15,538 nucleotides of DNA, from NCBI GenBank assembly GCA_051648485.1, contig JBOFFH010000138.1, positions 1-15,538 on the forward strand, given 5' to 3'. A program made the position numbers and the translations under genes. The stretch is from JAGNZR01 sp051648485 (GTDB lineage Bacteria > Fusobacteriota > Fusobacteriia > Fusobacteriales > Fusobacteriaceae). How positions within the stretch are numbered: position 1 is the stretch's first letter; every line of letters begins with the position of its first letter. The notes under the pieces were generated by a model. The model was not told where the DNA came from. It was given only the letters and a program-made list of their open reading frames with translations, and did not search any database. Below, piece after piece: positions 13,114-15,538 of the stretch.

Positions 13114-13881
13114 TTATTTTTTGTTTATATTTTCCCTCAAGATAATCTCTTTTGCTAATTCCTCATAGTCTTTTGCTCCATTGGAATTTGGTTTATAATC
13201 AAAAATATTTTGCATAAGTGCTGGGGCTTCAACTAAAGATATATTATTACGAATTTTTGTTTTCATAAGTAATTCTCCAAAATACCCCTCTAATTGTTCT
13301 ATTACTTCAGCAGTCATATTAACTCTTCCGTTGTACTGAGTTAAAAATACTCCACCAATTTTTAAATTAGGATTTAAATCTTCTTTTATCTCTTCTATTA
13401 CTTCTAAAAGCATAGAAGCTCCTCTCATTTCAAAATATCCACTACGAAGAGGAATATATATCGAGTCAGCACAAGAAAGTGCATTTAAAGTTAATGTAGA
13501 TAAATTAGGAGAGGTATCAACTATGCATAAATCATAATTTTTTTCTACCTTGGCAAGAGCTTTTTTTAAAAGAAGCTCTCTTCCTAAAGTAGATACAAAA
13601 TCTAAATTAGCTCTTTCTAAATCTAAATTACTTGGAAGTAAATCTACGTATTCATTTATCGAAATCAAGTATGGTTCTAGATTTTTTTCTCTCATTGCAT
13701 CATAACCAGTTGTAGGTAAATCTTCTAAATTTATTCCTAAAGAATCTGTTAAATTTCCCTGTGGGTCTAAATCTATTGCTAATACTTTGTATTTTTTCCT
13801 TGAAAAATACCCTACTAAATTCATAACTGAAGTAGTTTTTGCTACTCCTCCTTTGTTATTAGCTATTACTATTTTTTTCAA
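13114..13881 (-). CDS. parA: ParA partition ATPase
   Basis: A 255-residue deviant-Walker ATPase of the ParA/Soj type that moves or spaces replicons by ATP-dependent binding to nucleoid DNA. Walker A is KGGVAKTT at residues 10-17, with the signature lysine Lys10. The Walker A' region is AIDLDPQGNLT with Asp37 and Asp39, and Walker B is LCIVDTSP with Asp122. There is no N-terminal helix-turn-helix, so this is the short type (Ib or chromosomal Soj-like), whose operon is normally controlled by the partner protein. The start is TTG at 13881 with AGGGGG upstream. It lies 20 bases after the rep2 stop and 31 bases before the partner ATG, implying one rep2-parA-partner operon. Confidence 0.93.
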   Translation of the reverse strand: MKKIVIANNKGGVAKTTSVMNLVGYFSRKKYKVLAIDLDPQGNLTDSLGINLEDLPTTGYDAMREKNLEPYLISINEYVDLLPSNLDLERANLDFVSTLGRELLLKKALAKVEKNYDLCIVDTSPNLSTLTLNALSCADSIYIPLRSGYFEMRGASMLLEVIEEIKEDLNPNLKIGGVFLTQYNGRVNMTAEVIEQLEGYFGELLMKTKIRNNISLVEAPALMQNIFDYKPNSNGAKDYEELAKEIILRENINKK

Positions 13882-13901
13882 AATTTATTCCCCCTAAATA
13901 A

Positions 13902-15538
13902 TCAATCTAATTTTTCAACATATATTAAACTTTTCCCCTGAAATACAAATTTAAACTCCAGTTTATACCCCTCTTTTTGGCCTCTGTAATATTCTTCCAT
14001 TGTAAGAAAATTCATAATAGTTTTCAAAAGAGAATAGGAAAGTTTATTTTCCAGTTGCTCAAAAGCATCAAATTTAAACTCTACAAAATCTGTATACTCT
14101 TTTTCTATTTTGAAAATATTTTTTGAAACATCTATTATTTCTATTTTATTCATAGTTTTTTCTTGAACTTTTTTTAATGGTTTTGTTTCTTTTTCTTCTT
14201 TAATCTTTTTTTCTATCTTTACTTCCTCTTTAAAAGTGGTTAAAATTTGTTGTGAAGTTTCAAAATATTTTTTCTCTAAAAGATACTTTGCCATTATAAA
14301 ATTCTTTCCTAATTTAAAAGCTGTTTTTATACTAGAACTCTCTTTGCCACCACATTTTTCAACATAATCTTTATAACCCTCTGTTTCTAATTTTTTCTTA
14401 TCAGAATCAGAAATGGCTAAATATTTTTCTTTGGTGATTTTTAATTCCTCATCCGCTTCTGATTTTTCTTGAGAAACTTCTTTTTTAATATTTTCTTTAG
14501 AAAATTTCAATTTTTTATTCAAAATATATTCATCAGCCCAACCATTTTGCAAAGCTTTAGCAAAATATCCTAGAACACTTTTAGGTTTTTGTTCTTTTAT
14601 ATATTCAGCAACTAAATTTATGTATTCTATTCCATATTGCTGAATAGAAACTTTTATAAATTTTGGAAGTGTTTTCAATTCTTTAGCTTTTTTAGGAAGA
14701 ATATTTATTATTTTTTCCACATCTTCTATATTTGGCTCTATTTTAACTACCTCTAATTTTACTTGATTTAGCATAGATAAAGATTCTTCTTCTGTATAAC
14801 TAATTATAAAATCATCTTTAGGTAAATTTTCTAATATATTATTAAAATGATTTTTATCATCAAAAAATTGTAGTTGTTTTATTTGATTATGTTCTTCTGA
14901 AAAATAAAACTCTATTTCTGCATCTTTCCAACTTCCTTTTTTTATGACTACATAATTTTCTAGCAATTTATTTCTCAGAAGTTCTTTACAAGAATTTTCT
15001 AGAATTTTTACTGTTCTTCCTAAATTTTTATCATCGTATTTCAAAGGAATTCTTTTAATTAAATATATAACAGGTAACTTTAAATAAAGTTTTGTAAATC
15101 TCAGTTTATTTATCAACATATATATGGTTCTAGAAACAGAACTTTCTATTTCTAGTAAAATGTTAGCATCATATACCATATAACCTTTTCTAATTATATT
15201 TTCATAAAAATGCTTAGAAATATTTATCTCATAAACTTCTTTTATTCTATTATCATTATAGTATTCTTTTATTTTCTTATCTTTAGCCAATTGAATTATT
15301 CTTATATCTAGCATCTTAGTACTTATAGTTTCTTCTACAGTACTATTAATTTTATTAGCATAAAGTGTATTTTTAAATTCATAACTTGTTTTAGATAATC
15401 TTAAAATAGCTTGTTTTACTTTTTTATAATATATTTTATTTTCTAGGCCTAGTTCTGCTAAAATTTCACTAGAGGTTATATAAAAAGATTGAACAAATCC
15501 TTTTTTCTTCATAGATTTTAATAATCCAATAAATACTT
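13902..15538 (-). CDS. Second RPA-like replication initiator (rep2), 5' end outside window
   Basis: At least 544 residues. The first ATG in the window (15512) is not the true start. The frame is open to the edge, and the eight codons before it (VFIGLLKS) continue the alignment with rep1, where LFFALMKLYKKNG matches VFIGLLKSMKKKG. About 100 N-terminal residues are therefore missing. Conserved blocks shared with rep1 are RKGYMVYDANILLEIE versus RKGYLYFDRQDLLQIE, a following SRT, RIPL, and EEHNQ versus DEVHNK. In the C-terminal half, KKAKELKTLPKFIK and the KYLAISDSDKKKLE element also match. It heads the parA operon. Its iterons, if it has its own, would lie to the right of the window. Confidence 0.8.
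   Translation of the reverse strand, partial: VFIGLLKSMKKKGFVQSFYITSSEILAELGLENKIYYKKVKQAILRLSKTSYEFKNTLYANKINSTVEETISTKMLDIRIIQLAKDKKIKEYYNDNRIKEVYEINISKHFYENIIRKGYMVYDANILLEIESSVSRTIYMLINKLRFTKLYLKLPVIYLIKRIPLKYDDKNLGRTVKILENSCKELLRNKLLENYVVIKKGSWKDAEIEFYFSEEHNQIKQLQFFDDKNHFNNILENLPKDDFIISYTEEESLSMLNQVKLEVVKIEPNIEDVEKIINILPKKAKELKTLPKFIKVSIQQYGIEYINLVAEYIKEQKPKSVLGYFAKALQNGWADEYILNKKLKFSKENIKKEVSQEKSEADEELKITKEKYLAISDSDKKKLETEGYKDYVEKCGGKESSSIKTAFKLGKNFIMAKYLLEKKYFETSQQILTTFKEEVKIEKKIKEEKETKPLKKVQEKTMNKIEIIDVSKNIFKIEKEYTDFVEFKFDAFEQLENKLSYSLLKTIMNFLTMEEYYRGQKEGYKLEFKFVFQGKSLIYVEKLD

Noticed and set aside
15460..15512. ATG at 15512 as the true start of rep2
   Set aside because: No ribosome site, and the open frame upstream still aligns with rep1.
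1..15538. tRNA, rRNA or insertion-sequence genes
   Set aside because: No cloverleaf, rRNA-like segment, transposase or terminal inverted repeats with target duplication were recognised.

Overview
The window is very AT-rich. It combines a GlpP-controlled glycerol operon, a glycine-zipper lipoprotein plus an exported protein of the kind found in double-membrane bacteria, and Rep proteins with long Lys/Glu-rich tails. The best guess is a member of the Fusobacteriota (Fusobacterium, Cetobacterium or Ilyobacter type). This is inference from composition and gene content; no rRNA or other decisive marker is present. 

Left part (1-8209) is ordinary metabolic and housekeeping content. A minus-strand glycerol operon runs glpP - terminator/antiterminator hairpin - glpF - glpK, with glpK running off the left edge. 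A strong sigma-70-like promoter sits before glpP. Divergent from it is an MFS exporter that ends in a bidirectional terminator shared with a PhnA-like zinc-ribbon protein. A two-gene plus-strand unit then encodes a small lipoprotein and a secreted protein. It converges through an 11-bp perfect hairpin on a glutamate/aspartate-type sodium symporter. Next comes the CCA-adding enzyme gene cca. 

Right part (8302-15538) is plasmid-type replication and partition machinery, all on the minus strand. A 710-aa replication initiator (rep1) is preceded by its promoter and an origin holding five tandem 22-bp iterons, one detached iteron and several inverted repeats. Further on, a second initiator of the same family (rep2, cut by the right edge), a ParA ATPase and a small partner protein with a DUF3102-like domain form a rep2-parA-parB-like operon. 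Between the two modules lies about 1.2 kb of wreckage (11188-12400): a truncated ORF, an intact MNT-type nucleotidyltransferase antitoxin, a HEPN toxin cut after about 40 codons, and a rearranged fragment of a DUF1016 (YhcG-like) nuclease gene with an inverted middle. This wreckage is bracketed by two identical 28-bp hairpin terminators. 

The core gene cca directly beside an iteron origin suggests either a chromid/megaplasmid or a plasmid integrated in a chromosome. The most unusual items are a perfect 15-bp-arm GC-rich palindrome inside the ParB-like gene, the scrambled HEPN/DUF1016 junction, two initiators of one family within 5 kb, and the hairpin-within-a-loop before glpF that is the likely GlpP target.
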